From: Beduini massiliensis
Lineage (GTDB): Bacteria > Bacillota_I > Bacilli_A > Erysipelotrichales > Coprobacillaceae
Reading direction: 5' to 3'
Length of the DNA: 64,000 bases
Assembly (NCBI RefSeq): GCF_000829905.1
Contig: NZ_CDPP01000003.1
Location: 62,001 to 126,000, forward strand
Part shown: in pieces, positions 16,522 to 25,868 of the stretch
How the letters are laid out: every line of letters starts with the position of its first letter
Numbering within the stretch: position 1 is the first letter of the stretch
The notes under the pieces: generated by a model
What the model saw: the letters and a program-made list of their open reading frames with translations, nothing else
Databases searched by the model: none
Told to the model about the DNA's origin: nothing
Translations under genes and position numbers: made by a program

Positions 16522-19461
16522 ATGAAAAAGTCAACCTCTATAAAAACTAAATTATTAAAAGCGATGATTACAGTTGTATTCGTGCAATCATGTATTTATA
16601 TAATTTTCGTTTTTGGTAGTGGGGCAATCAAGAATATCGAGACAAATGCATATAATAATATAGCAGCGACTTCTCTGACAAGAAAAAATACGGTGGAGTC
16701 CATGTTAAGTCGATATAAAAACAGTTTAGATACCTTTGAAAAAGAGTTTAATAAAAATATTCAGACACGGGCAAAAGATTTAGGGATAGATCTGATGAGT
16801 TCACTCACTGCAGAACAAACATCAGATCTGCTCCATCCTTTTGCCGATGAATTACTGACACTAACAAAGAATTCCAATGTCAATGGGGGATTCGTTATTT
16901 TAGATGGAAACGGCGCTGTTGAAAAACCAGCCTTATATTTTCGCCGTTTGGATATTTCGTCAATTTCTTTGGATAATAGTGATATTATCGCCGAGTATGG
17001 ATTAAGTTCTATCATGAAAGATTATCATATTACTTTAGATAGCCACTGGACACCCTATGTCGATCTTAATATGATGGATTATCAAGATTTTTATACGAAA
17101 CCATTCTCCGTGGTGAAAGAATATCCGGGATTAAAAAGCAGTCAGTATGGCTATTGGTCAAAGAAATTTAATTTAAGTCCAACCGATATTGATATTTTTA
17201 CCTATAGTTTGCCGCTCATTGACAATGCCGGAAATGTCTATGGGGTTGTAGGAATCGAAGTGAGTACTTCCTTACTGGCTCAATCGATGAGCTACAATGA
17301 TTTGAATGTCGATGAAATGGGAGGCTATTTGATTGCAGTAAATAACAGTGATACAGATAGTCAATATGGTATCGAATTTATCAATAGTCCTTATTTGAAA
17401 GCCGTCCTAAATAATGCGGATATCACACTGAAAATGATGGAAAATGTACCGAATATGGCAAATGTTTCCGCTCAGGGAGTCGATGACAGCTTGGTTGCCG
17501 GTGTACATCGTATTAATATTTATGAGAAAAATGGTCCTTTTTCAAATGATCAGTGGTATCTGGTGGGGGTTGTTTCTAAGAATAACCTGTTAAGCATGGT
17601 CTATACGATGGATAAAGCGATTCTATTATCGTTTGTCACAGCCATTATGGTATCGGTTGGGATTGCATTGCTTTCCAGCTCTAATATTTCTAAAGCCATG
17701 CTGAGAGTCATGAAGCGATTGAAAGAAAGCAATCCGGCTTCTAAGATCCAATTAGAGAAAGTGAATATTAATGAGATTGATGAGTTATCATCAGCGATTG
17801 AAAAATTAAGTTCAGATGTGGCATTCAATGCTTCTCGTTTGACTAAGATCTTTGAATCGATTGATTTCCCACTAGGGGCAATTGAATATAAGGAAAGCGA
17901 AAATTCAATTTACTGTTCAGATAATCTTGTGACACTTTTAGGAATGCCGGAAGATATCAATTTATCAAATATTGATGAAGTAGCACAATTTTTTGATGCA
18001 TTTAGTGAGCGTTTATTAGAAAATGAACGAGAAGAAAATATGTTTACCTGTTTAGCACCTGTTGGTGATACGCAAAAGTGGTTCCGTTTTGTTTTAAATG
18101 AAGCAGATGACCGTTTGCTTGTCATTGTCACAGAAATAACCAAGGAAAAATTGGAAATGCAGAAAATGGCTTATGAACGTGATTATGATGTTTTAACTAA
18201 TTTATTGAATCGCCGAGCATTTAAAGAAAAAGCGATGCAGATCATTACCGAAAACTATACCGTTATTGCCTGTGTATTATGGGATCTGGATAATCTAAAA
18301 TATGTGAATGATACATATGGACATGATTTTGGCGATCTTTATATTCAGCAGTCTGCTCAAGTTTTAAGTACGATAGAAGTGGGGAAAGCGATCATTTCCC
18401 GTCAATCAGGAGATGAATTCATCGGCTTGTTTTATGGTTATGAAACCGCTGAGGAAGTCCTGACTGAAATTAAAAGAGTGCATGGTACTTTATCGAAAAC
18501 ACGCATTCAGTTCCCTGATCAATCATCGATGCGTCTGCGTGCTTCGGCTGGTATTTCTTGGTATCGGGAAGATGCTCATGATTATGATCAAATGATTAAG
18601 CATGCTGATTTTGCGATGTATGATGCGAAAAGACGGCAAAAGGGAATTGTGGTCACTTTCAATGAAGACTCTTACGAACGCGATAAGATCTTATTAAATG
18701 ATACGGAACTCTTAAATCAAATGTTGGAAACAATGGCTGTTCGTTATGCTTTTCAGCCAATCGTGTCATTAAAAACAGGGGAAGTATATGCTTATGAAGG
18801 GTTAATGAGACCGCAGATTCCTAATTTGAAAGATCCGTCTGATGTGATGCGACTAGCCAAATCACAATCTAAACTCTATTACATTGAACAGATGACTTGG
18901 TATCGTGTGCTGGAAGAATACAGTGCACAAGTTTCTTCCGACAAGCCTTATAAATTATTTGTGAACTCAGTGCCCAATACAAGTCTGTCTGCCGTAGATA
19001 TGAATCATATTCAAGAAACCTACGGGGCATATCTGAAGTCCATTGTCGTTGAGATGATTGAGAGTGAACAATCCGATTTAGGACGATTTGAAACAAAAGT
19101 AGATCAGCTTAATCGTTGGCAGGCAGAACTTGCGATTGATGATTTTGGTACAGGATACAGTAGTGAAACAACGGTATTAACGATGAATCCCGCTTATGTG
19201 AAAATTGATATTTCGTTAATTAATAATATTGATAAAGACAAAGATAAACAGTTAATGGTAAAAAGCTTTTTAGCCTATACGAAAGCCAAAGGCATCAAAG
19301 TTATTGGTGAAGGAGTGGAAAGAGCAGAGGAATTAAAAACATTGATTGATTTAGATTTGGATTTTGTACAAGGGTTTTATGTGGCAGAACCGGATTATAC
19401 AATAAAAGATATTGATGAAGAAATTAAAAAAGAAATTTTAAGTTATCATCAAAAAAATTAA
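16522..19461 (+). CDS. Membrane sensor with Cache-like, GGDEF and EAL domains
   Basis: A 979-residue protein that should make and/or degrade cyclic-di-GMP. An N-terminal membrane helix (about 13-34) and a second at about 365-385 bracket a large extracellular domain with Cache-like features (VYGVVGIEVSTSLL near residues 240-250). A PAS-like segment follows. The GGDEF domain has SGDEF at 629-633, with the metal and catalytic acids kept. The EAL domain has EGL at 759-761 and retains the usual motifs FVNSV, VEMIES, IDDFGTG, VKID, GEGVE and QGFYVAEP. It follows the solute-binding lipoprotein gene by 11 bp, forming a two-gene unit. Net activity cannot be predicted, as both catalytic halves look intact. 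Confidence 0.9.
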   Translation: MKKSTSIKTKLLKAMITVVFVQSCIYIIFVFGSGAIKNIETNAYNNIAATSLTRKNTVESMLSRYKNSLDTFEKEFNKNIQTRAKDLGIDLMSSLTAEQTSDLLHPFADELLTLTKNSNVNGGFVILDGNGAVEKPALYFRRLDISSISLDNSDIIAEYGLSSIMKDYHITLDSHWTPYVDLNMMDYQDFYTKPFSVVKEYPGLKSSQYGYWSKKFNLSPTDIDIFTYSLPLIDNAGNVYGVVGIEVSTSLLAQSMSYNDLNVDEMGGYLIAVNNSDTDSQYGIEFINSPYLKAVLNNADITLKMMENVPNMANVSAQGVDDSLVAGVHRINIYEKNGPFSNDQWYLVGVVSKNNLLSMVYTMDKAILLSFVTAIMVSVGIALLSSSNISKAMLRVMKRLKESNPASKIQLEKVNINEIDELSSAIEKLSSDVAFNASRLTKIFESIDFPLGAIEYKESENSIYCSDNLVTLLGMPEDINLSNIDEVAQFFDAFSERLLENEREENMFTCLAPVGDTQKWFRFVLNEADDRLLVIVTEITKEKLEMQKMAYERDYDVLTNLLNRRAFKEKAMQIITENYTVIACVLWDLDNLKYVNDTYGHDFGDLYIQQSAQVLSTIEVGKAIISRQSGDEFIGLFYGYETAEEVLTEIKRVHGTLSKTRIQFPDQSSMRLRASAGISWYREDAHDYDQMIKHADFAMYDAKRRQKGIVVTFNEDSYERDKILLNDTELLNQMLETMAVRYAFQPIVSLKTGEVYAYEGLMRPQIPNLKDPSDVMRLAKSQSKLYYIEQMTWYRVLEEYSAQVSSDKPYKLFVNSVPNTSLSAVDMNHIQETYGAYLKSIVVEMIESEQSDLGRFETKVDQLNRWQAELAIDDFGTGYSSETTVLTMNPAYVKIDISLINNIDKDKDKQLMVKSFLAYTKAKGIKVIGEGVERAEELKTLIDLDLDFVQGFYVAEPDYTIKDIDEEIKKEILSYHQKN

Positions 19462-19528
19462 AAGTTGTTTTGTCTTTGAAGAAAGCAAGCCATACTAATA
19501 ATAAAAGGTGATGAAAGGAGGAAAATGC

Positions 19529-21547
19529 ATGGATATCAAGTTAAGTCTTGAAAGTGGATTTGAAAATTTTAAAGATTGTTTTGATCATTTTCCTTATGGA
19601 ATCTGTTTGATTAGGAAAGATGATGCATTAACGATTGACTATTTGAATGAATCTGCAAAGCGATTGATGTTAGATGTAAATCCGCCTTTCTCATTGATGG
19701 CTTTCATTGATATGAAAGAAGAGAATAGAAACGCTTTTATACAAAAGCATAATGAGGATTGGCTGATGAATATTCAGTTTAATATGGGAAGGTCATTTCT
19801 CCAGTTAAGGTGCACCCAAATGCCGAAATTGGATCACCATATAGTTGGACTGCTGCTGGATATCAGTGAATATCAGAGCGATGAAGCACAGATCAACCGT
19901 ATCATTATTGAACAGACAGGAATTACTGTATTGGAATGGCAGCGTCAATTATCACGTTACTATTTATCTTCCGGTGCGGAATGCTATGGTTTTTATGGGC
20001 ATATGAATCCTTATAAATTTGATTTTCTTCAAAAAGAGGATATACATCCGGATGACTGGAAAGAAGTGAAAAACACATTTCTTTTATTGCAAAAGAATGA
20101 AACGCAAGCGAAGATTACCGTTCGATTAAAAGATAATGATCACAGCTATTTATGGTGTCATCTTACTTTCTTTGTGATGCGTGATCAAGAAGGACAAATG
20201 GAGCGTATGATCGTGACCATTCATAATGTAGATGAAGCAGTTAAAAACCGTCAGTCACTTGAATATTGGGCTGAATATGATCCTTTGACAGGCTACTATA
20301 ATTACGGTAAATTTAAAGAATATGCGCGAGAATTAATCCACAATAATAAAGATAAGAAGTATGCCTTGTGTTATACGGATTTGAAAAACTTCAAGTTTTT
20401 AAATGATATTTATGGCTATGAAGAAGGAGATCGTATTCTGAAGTATTGGGCGGATAAATTAAATCTTGTTTCAAGAGAAAAAGAGTCGTTTGCGCGAATT
20501 TCTTCAGACCATTTTGCTACGTTAAGAACGTATGAAGATATAGAAGATCTGGTATCTCGTTTTCATCATTCGGTACACGAACTTTATAAGTATCAGAGTG
20601 CGACGAATAAGAAATTTCCTTTAGAAGTAGCCGCAGGATTTTATTTAATCAAAGAAAACGATCGTCACAGCATTGAAGATATGTTGGATCGTGCAAATAT
20701 TGCCAGTAAGAGCGTCAAAGGAAAGCCCGGCAGTCAATACGGTTTCTATGATGATCACTTGCGCCAAAGTGTCATCGTTCGTAAGGAACTGGAAGCTGAA
20801 ATGTTTCATGCGTTAAAAGAAGAACAGTTCGAAGTATATTTTCAGCCGATCGTGGATATCAAAAATGGGGATCAAGTGACCGCCGCAGAAGCGTTGGTAC
20901 GCTGGCAGCATCCAAGCCGCGGTACTATTCCCCCTAATGATTTTATTCCTTTGTTTGAACGCAATGGATTTATTGTCGATCTGGACCTTTATATGTTTGA
21001 AAAAGTATGTCAGTATGTTAATAAGAATAAAATCACAGATATGATGATTTCTATCAATGTATCACGGGTGAGCGCTTTTCAATCGGACTTTGTTAAGAAA
21101 TATATTCAATTAAAAGAATACTATCAAGTTCCTGATGGAATTTTAGAATTGGAATGTACAGAAACAACTGTAGTGAATAATCCTCGAGAGTTAAATACGA
21201 TCATGAATAAGTTAAAAGATCATGGTTTTTTATTCGCTATTGATGATTTTGGTTCCGGTTATTCCTCATTAAATGTTTTAAAAGAAATTTCAACGGTGGA
21301 TGTCTTAAAGCTGGATCGTATTTTCTGTACTGATGATCTGCAGGAAAGCCGCAATCATGCGATTATTTCCAGTATCATTACCATGGCAAAAAAACTCGAT
21401 ATGAAAGTCATTGCCGAAGGGGTAGAATCGTTAATGCAGTGTGATATCTTAAAATCGTTAAACTGTGATTATATACAAGGGTATTTATTTGATAAACCCA
21501 TGCCCATTTCAGCATTTGATAAGAAATATCGTGATTTAAAAAATTAA
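19529..21547 (+). CDS. Cytoplasmic PAS/GGDEF-EAL protein, probable c-di-GMP phosphodiesterase
   Basis: A 672-residue soluble protein. N-terminal PAS-like segments (to about residue 245) precede a GGDEF domain whose signature is SSDHF at 325-329. The catalytic acid pair is lost there, so cyclase activity is unlikely. The EAL domain is intact: EAL at 454-456, then INVSR, ECTET, IDDFGSGYSS, LKLDR, AEGVES and QGYLF. It should therefore hydrolyse cyclic-di-GMP, with the degenerate GGDEF perhaps sensing GTP. The start is ATG 19529, 7 bases after AAAGGAGG; upstream in-frame codons overlap that ribosome site. It lies 67 bp after the Cache-GGDEF-EAL gene and is probably co-transcribed. A terminator follows. 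Confidence 0.92.
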   Translation: MDIKLSLESGFENFKDCFDHFPYGICLIRKDDALTIDYLNESAKRLMLDVNPPFSLMAFIDMKEENRNAFIQKHNEDWLMNIQFNMGRSFLQLRCTQMPKLDHHIVGLLLDISEYQSDEAQINRIIIEQTGITVLEWQRQLSRYYLSSGAECYGFYGHMNPYKFDFLQKEDIHPDDWKEVKNTFLLLQKNETQAKITVRLKDNDHSYLWCHLTFFVMRDQEGQMERMIVTIHNVDEAVKNRQSLEYWAEYDPLTGYYNYGKFKEYARELIHNNKDKKYALCYTDLKNFKFLNDIYGYEEGDRILKYWADKLNLVSREKESFARISSDHFATLRTYEDIEDLVSRFHHSVHELYKYQSATNKKFPLEVAAGFYLIKENDRHSIEDMLDRANIASKSVKGKPGSQYGFYDDHLRQSVIVRKELEAEMFHALKEEQFEVYFQPIVDIKNGDQVTAAEALVRWQHPSRGTIPPNDFIPLFERNGFIVDLDLYMFEKVCQYVNKNKITDMMISINVSRVSAFQSDFVKKYIQLKEYYQVPDGILELECTETTVVNNPRELNTIMNKLKDHGFLFAIDDFGSGYSSLNVLKEISTVDVLKLDRIFCTDDLQESRNHAIISSIITMAKKLDMKVIAEGVESLMQCDILKSLNCDYIQGYLFDKPMPISAFDKKYRDLKN

Positions 21548-21567
21548 GCCCGATGATGGGCTTTTTT
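21546..21567 (+). terminator. Terminator after the PAS/GGDEF-EAL gene
   Basis: GCCC-GATGAT-GGGC followed by TTTTTT, directly after the stop codon. Confidence 0.75.
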
Positions 21568-21572
21568 AATGC

Positions 21573-21598
21573 AAAAAATCGCTTAAATCAAGCGATTT
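21573..21598 (-). terminator. Terminator of the helical-repeat gene
   Basis: A perfect 9-bp stem, AAATCGCTT/AAGCGATTT, with a 5-base loop; on the minus strand a T run follows. It overlaps the stop codon of the minus-strand gene. Confidence 0.82.
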
Positions 21599-22830
21599 TC
21601 TGTAGAATGAATAACATTTTGATAAATCTTTGCCTCATCATCACGATTTTGCTTTGTTAGGAAAAAGATAAGCAAATGAGCGATGTAGCAACGACTGCCA
21701 TAATGTCTGCTTTGGTATTCTAATTGATACATCTTTTCTAAATGACGAATGATCTTTGTCAGATTGTTGCTGAACAGAAACAGCTCAACTAATTCCAAAT
21801 ATAAGATTGAAGTTTGTGATTTATGTTCAACTTGTTTCCCAGCTTCTAACCATTTCAAAGCCTTATGTGGCTGCTCTAAGTAAAAGTAGTTCAAAGCATA
21901 ATGATAATGTAGGTTGTTAGCGTGCTTTGAATGATGAAGCAGGGTTAAAGATCGAAGTGATTGTTCATATTGACCTGCATAAAGTTCACTGCAGGCTTTA
22001 CACTCTAGGATATCTTCAGCCATTGACTCATATTTCAAATTGACAGCACCGATCAGACAGTTTCCGTAAATTGAAATTGCACGATTAAACTGACCGACTG
22101 ATGCCATGATCTTTGCGTCATTCATTTCAGTATAAAGCCAACGGATCGAGTTACCCGCAGCTAGAAAAAGATGGATCGCCTTTTGGCTGCTGTTTTTTGC
22201 TTTAATCGTATCACCTAATGAAAGATAAACCATCGTCAGATAATACTCATTCATGGCTTTCATATTCTGCACTTGGGCATATTGCTGGACGATCAGCAGT
22301 TTTTCTAAAGCATCTTCGTTATGTAATGTGTAATGGTCAAGTAATGCGCTATATTGAATAAATATCAGATCATCAAAGGTATAGTTTTCTTCATTTTGCA
22401 TGTGGATCTTATGCAAAAACTTGATAATCCTTTTAGCTTCAGATAAATGCGTCTCCAACGATATATAATACATTGCCGCAATCAGCAGAAAAAGTGGATA
22501 GTCATCCGTATTTTCATAATGGGTTTCCCATTCTAATAAATGACAAAAAAGATGTTCTCTATCATCTGTTTTATAAAAAACAGTGGCATGATAAAATGCG
22601 AAAAAAATATTTCTTATCAATTTATGGCTTTGAGCAACAGTCAATCTGTCCTTAATAGGATAAGATAATGAGATTGACTCATAAAAAGATTGAAGAAATG
22701 GGATATCGATTTTATTCCTTTTTAACACATCATCATTCAGCAAGTACTGAGGACGTTCTAATTGATAAACGTTTCGGGCATGCTGTGATACTTTCTTTCT
22801 TCTAAAATCCTGACTATCCTGAGGGCTCAT
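21583..22830 (-). CDS. Helical-repeat (TPR-like) protein of unknown function
   Basis: A 415-residue cytoplasmic protein with no membrane segment. It is almost wholly alpha-helical with TPR-like repeats, for example YYLTMVYLSLGDTIKAKNSS, and ALNYFYLEQPHKALKWLEAG near residues 310-330. This layout resembles the peptide-binding halves of RRNPP-type regulators (Rap, PlcR, Rgg), but no N-terminal helix-turn-helix is present. It sits opposite in orientation between cyclic-di-GMP genes. Its start overlaps by 17 bp the end of a 54-codon ORF that carries the strong ribosome site, so it is probably translated by coupling. Function is not assigned; a protein-binding or signal-peptide-sensing role is a hypothesis. 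Confidence 0.72.
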   Translation of the reverse strand: MSPQDSQDFRRKKVSQHARNVYQLERPQYLLNDDVLKRNKIDIPFLQSFYESISLSYPIKDRLTVAQSHKLIRNIFFAFYHATVFYKTDDREHLFCHLLEWETHYENTDDYPLFLLIAAMYYISLETHLSEAKRIIKFLHKIHMQNEENYTFDDLIFIQYSALLDHYTLHNEDALEKLLIVQQYAQVQNMKAMNEYYLTMVYLSLGDTIKAKNSSQKAIHLFLAAGNSIRWLYTEMNDAKIMASVGQFNRAISIYGNCLIGAVNLKYESMAEDILECKACSELYAGQYEQSLRSLTLLHHSKHANNLHYHYALNYFYLEQPHKALKWLEAGKQVEHKSQTSILYLELVELFLFSNNLTKIIRHLEKMYQLEYQSRHYGSRCYIAHLLIFFLTKQNRDDEAKIYQNVIHSTENRLI

Positions 22831-22978
22831 TCAAATCTTTAGCCATCCGTTTTTTTTCATCCCTGCAGTCCCTATTCATAAACTCATAGGGAAGCAGGTG
22901 GATGGCGTTAGGTGAGCGGTTCGCCATAAATAATGTGGAAGGTTTTATATTGGCTTGATAGTGGCTGAATCTGTTCAT
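22814..22978 (-). CDS. Small ORF (54 aa) overlapping the helical-repeat gene
   Basis: A 54-codon ORF with a strong ribosome site (AAGGAGAG) 7-8 bases before its ATG and a sigma-A-like promoter just upstream. The product starts MNRFSHYQANIKPSTLF, is basic, has two Cys-free halves around one Cys, and ends in charged residues and NEPSG. There is no signal peptide or membrane helix. It ends inside the start region of the helical-repeat gene, in a different frame. It may be a genuine small protein or peptide partner, a leader that couples translation, or the N-terminus of the larger protein split by a frameshift. No family is recognised. Confidence 0.6.
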   Translation of the reverse strand: MNRFSHYQANIKPSTLFMANRSPNAIHLLPYEFMNRDCRDEKKRMAKDLNEPSG

Positions 22979-23009
22979 CTGTTTCTCTCCTTTCTTTAAA
23001 GATACTATT

Positions 23010-23039
23010 ATTATATAGAATTGGTAAAAGCTTTGTCTA
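23010..23039 (-). promoter_or_regulatory. Promoter of the small ORF/helical-repeat operon
   Basis: On the minus strand TAGACA (23039-23034), an 18-bp spacer, then TATAAT (23015-23010). It lies about 30 bp before the small ORF's start. Confidence 0.7.
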
Positions 23040-23092
23040 GATAGCGTTGTTTATACACAAATAGGTCATTCATTTAAAATATATCATTATTA

Positions 23093-23114
23093 GTGACAAT
23101 TTTGTGACAATTTA
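23093..23114. repeat. Tandem 11-bp repeats in the divergent intergenic region
   Basis: Two adjacent copies, GTGACAATTTT and GTGACAATTTA, lie 11 bp apart in the divergent region between the helical-repeat operon and the SBP-GGDEF sensor. This spacing is typical of tandem response-regulator sites. The rest of the region 22979-23358 holds only the two promoters listed. Confidence 0.5.
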
Positions 23115-23258
23115 TAGAAAAACACCTATTTTACCTAAGCGTTATCATATAAATTTTTAATGAAATCTCCAAGCAATTCTGCTTATTTGGAATGTAATTC
23201 TTTATAGGATATGGTTTATCTATGAATCGTGTTGAATATTCTGCGCAAACTTGTTATT

Positions 23259-23287
23259 TTGTCAAAAGTTTATTATAATGGTACTAT
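23259..23287 (+). promoter_or_regulatory. Promoter of the SBP-PAS-GGDEF sensor gene
   Basis: TTGTCA at 23259-23264, a 17-bp spacer and TACTAT at 23282-23287. The ATG at 23359 lies about 70 bp further on. Confidence 0.65.
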
Positions 23288-23358
23288 AAATAACTATTTT
23301 ATACAGATTGTTTTGTATTTGCGATGCTCAAGATCATAAAAGTGCAGGGAGGGGTACT

Positions 23359-25815
23359 ATGCATAAACGAAATAAGCGAATCATCATGCTTTTTTTCATT
23401 GTGTTGTCATTAATGCTGTCAGGGATTCCTCTGCATGCAAAGGAAAAGAGGATTATTCGAGTCGGGTATCCTATCCAAGCAGGTTTAACTGAGGTTGATG
23501 AAGAAGAAAATTACTCGGGATACACTTATGAATATTTACAGGAAATTGCCCAATATGCAAATTGGGAATACGAGTTTGTAAGAATTGATAAAGATATTAA
23601 TGATTCATTGATTGAATTAATGGGAATGCTTGAGCGTGGAGAAATTGATCTTTTAGGAGGAATGGTTTACTCTGAGACTTTGGCTGAGAAGTATGATTAT
23701 GTGGGACATAGTTATGGTAATGCAAACACAGTTTTAAAAGTTTTATATAACAGTGATATTACCAACCTAAATTCTGCGAGCCGAACAGAGCTGAAAGTGG
23801 CTGTTATTAAAGGGTCAACGCAGCGCCAGAGTGAATTAAAAGAATTTTGTGCCTTGTACAAGATTACACCGGTTTTGATTGAATGTGAGACCGATATTGA
23901 CCAAAGACAAGCCCTAAGTGATGGGCGTGCAGATGCTCTGCTGGATGTGAGCGCTAATCCAACTAATGATCTTAGAACGATTGCGACCTTTTCACCAAGA
24001 CCTTTCTATTTTGCCACGACAAAAGGAAAAAGTGATATTGTCTCTGAGATGAATAGTGCGATTGATTTGATTGAACAGACTGATCCCTATTATACATCTA
24101 ATCTTTATGATAAATACTTTGGCGGAAACTCTTCTATTTTAAAATTAACAACGGAAGAACTTGATTTCATTGAAGCTAATAATACAATTCGAGTAGGGAT
24201 CTTAACCAATAATCCGCCATTTCAATATATGAACAGTAAAGGTCAGTTAGATGGCATCACGATTGATCTTTTAGACTATATCAGTGAGAAAACGAATCTT
24301 CACTTTGATTTAGTGCTGGCGGCTTCGCAAGACGAACTGAATCAGTTGATTGCCGATAATAAAGTAGACATCACTTCTTATGCGGTTTGTGATTACAGTT
24401 CAAATCGTGACAGTGATGTGGCACTAACAAGACCCTATTTAAAAACACAAAACTTTATAGCGCTTAAAAACGGATCTGAACAAAATGATCTTAAAAATAT
24501 GCGTTATATTTCTTATCTTAATGAACCGCTGAGCAATTATGATAAGTCATCATTAACGGTCAACAATTTGAAAGATGCTTTAGATGCGATTCAAAGCAGA
24601 AAAGCGGATTTCACTTTGGGAAATGGCTACGCTCTTCAATATTATGTGAATCAATCTGAATATAATGAGTTAACCTTGATTCCGGCTAATACAGATGAGT
24701 ACGGCATTGGTTTTGGTGTTGTGCGACCGGTCAGCAAACAATTATTAAGTATCTTAAATAAAGTGTTTATCAACTTAAGTGATCATGAACTGCAGAATAT
24801 TATTTATCCTAATACAACTTATGACCGCAATTTTTCAATAGGAGAGTGGATACGTTTGAATCCATTTATCTCTTTAACGTTTACCACCCTGATTATGAGC
24901 ATTATCATTTTATTATTAGTGCGTGGGTTAAGAATGAGAAAGAGAATGAATGAAAAAACATTATTGGATCTGCAAAAACATCGTCAGATTTATGAATTGG
25001 CAAATGATTACTTTTTTGAATATAATGCCACTGATGATACGTTGATGATTTCTGCTGATGGAAAAACAAGGATATATGACTTGAAAGATGCAACGCATTA
25101 TTCACCTAATGAAAAACGAGCCATTGATGGGTTTGTGAAACAAATTAAAAACGTACAAAATGAAACTAAAGAAGTTCAAGTGTTATTGGAAAATGGAGAT
25201 CCCTATTGGGTCAGCCTAACCGGAAAAACGATTACAGATCCAAAGGGAAAAAATGTCTATATCATTGGGAAAATCAATGATATCAATGAAGAAAAGATAC
25301 GTGAAAGCAGACTGGTCAAAAAAGCAGAGCAAGACAGTTTGACCCATGTTTACAATGCAGAAACATGCCGATTGAAAATAAGTCAAAGCTTAGCCTCTTT
25401 TAAAGAGGGTCAAATAGCGGCGCTAATGGTAATCGATGTGGATACCTTTAAAACAGTAAATGATCAATTCGGACATTTACAAGGAGATAAGGCTTTAATT
25501 TACCTGGGAGAAGTATTATTGGAAGAAACAAAGCAATCCGGGATTTGCGGCCGATTAGGCGGGGATGAGTTCTTGCTTTATCGGGATCACTTACAAAATG
25601 AGGAAGAACTGCAAGCGGTATGTCAGCGAATCAGTGAGAGAATCAATCAATATAACCTTAGTGAACAATATCATTTGACTGTTAGTATCGGAGCTGTTGT
25701 GTTTGATGCACAAGTGGATTTTGATTCACTCTATGAAATGAGTGACCAGTTATTATATGAAGTAAAAAATAGTGGAAGAAATCATTATTTAATCAGGTGG
25801 TTGAACCATAAATAA
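23359..25815 (+). CDS. Membrane sensor diguanylate cyclase with two solute-binding (SBP_bac_3) domains
   Basis: An 818-residue protein. A signal peptide (ending near LHAKEKR) leads to two consecutive family 3 solute-binding domains outside the membrane: about residues 33-255 (IIRVGYPIQAG, GYTYEYLQEIA) and about 275-490 (TIRVGILTNNPPFQYMNSKG, LDGITIDLLDYI). These domains usually bind amino acids or other small solutes. One membrane helix lies at about 507-527, followed by a PAS-like segment and a GGDEF domain with intact GGDEF at 734-738. It should synthesise cyclic-di-GMP in response to an external solute. Start 23359 follows AGGGAGGGG; upstream in-frame codons have no signal peptide logic. 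It is transcribed from its own promoter. Confidence 0.92.
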   Translation: MHKRNKRIIMLFFIVLSLMLSGIPLHAKEKRIIRVGYPIQAGLTEVDEEENYSGYTYEYLQEIAQYANWEYEFVRIDKDINDSLIELMGMLERGEIDLLGGMVYSETLAEKYDYVGHSYGNANTVLKVLYNSDITNLNSASRTELKVAVIKGSTQRQSELKEFCALYKITPVLIECETDIDQRQALSDGRADALLDVSANPTNDLRTIATFSPRPFYFATTKGKSDIVSEMNSAIDLIEQTDPYYTSNLYDKYFGGNSSILKLTTEELDFIEANNTIRVGILTNNPPFQYMNSKGQLDGITIDLLDYISEKTNLHFDLVLAASQDELNQLIADNKVDITSYAVCDYSSNRDSDVALTRPYLKTQNFIALKNGSEQNDLKNMRYISYLNEPLSNYDKSSLTVNNLKDALDAIQSRKADFTLGNGYALQYYVNQSEYNELTLIPANTDEYGIGFGVVRPVSKQLLSILNKVFINLSDHELQNIIYPNTTYDRNFSIGEWIRLNPFISLTFTTLIMSIIILLLVRGLRMRKRMNEKTLLDLQKHRQIYELANDYFFEYNATDDTLMISADGKTRIYDLKDATHYSPNEKRAIDGFVKQIKNVQNETKEVQVLLENGDPYWVSLTGKTITDPKGKNVYIIGKINDINEEKIRESRLVKKAEQDSLTHVYNAETCRLKISQSLASFKEGQIAALMVIDVDTFKTVNDQFGHLQGDKALIYLGEVLLEETKQSGICGRLGGDEFLLYRDHLQNEEELQAVCQRISERINQYNLSEQYHLTVSIGAVVFDAQVDFDSLYEMSDQLLYEVKNSGRNHYLIRWLNHK

Positions 25816-25868
25816 GAAAGCTTGGCAGCATTTAGATTGGGTTAGACAAATGAAAATATCTTAATGAT

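Noticed and set aside
22814-22978. A frameshift splitting the helical-repeat gene
   Set aside because: The upstream frame has its own strong ribosome site and promoter, and its sequence lacks an obvious helical-repeat pattern. It is kept as a small ORF, but the frameshift remains a possibility.
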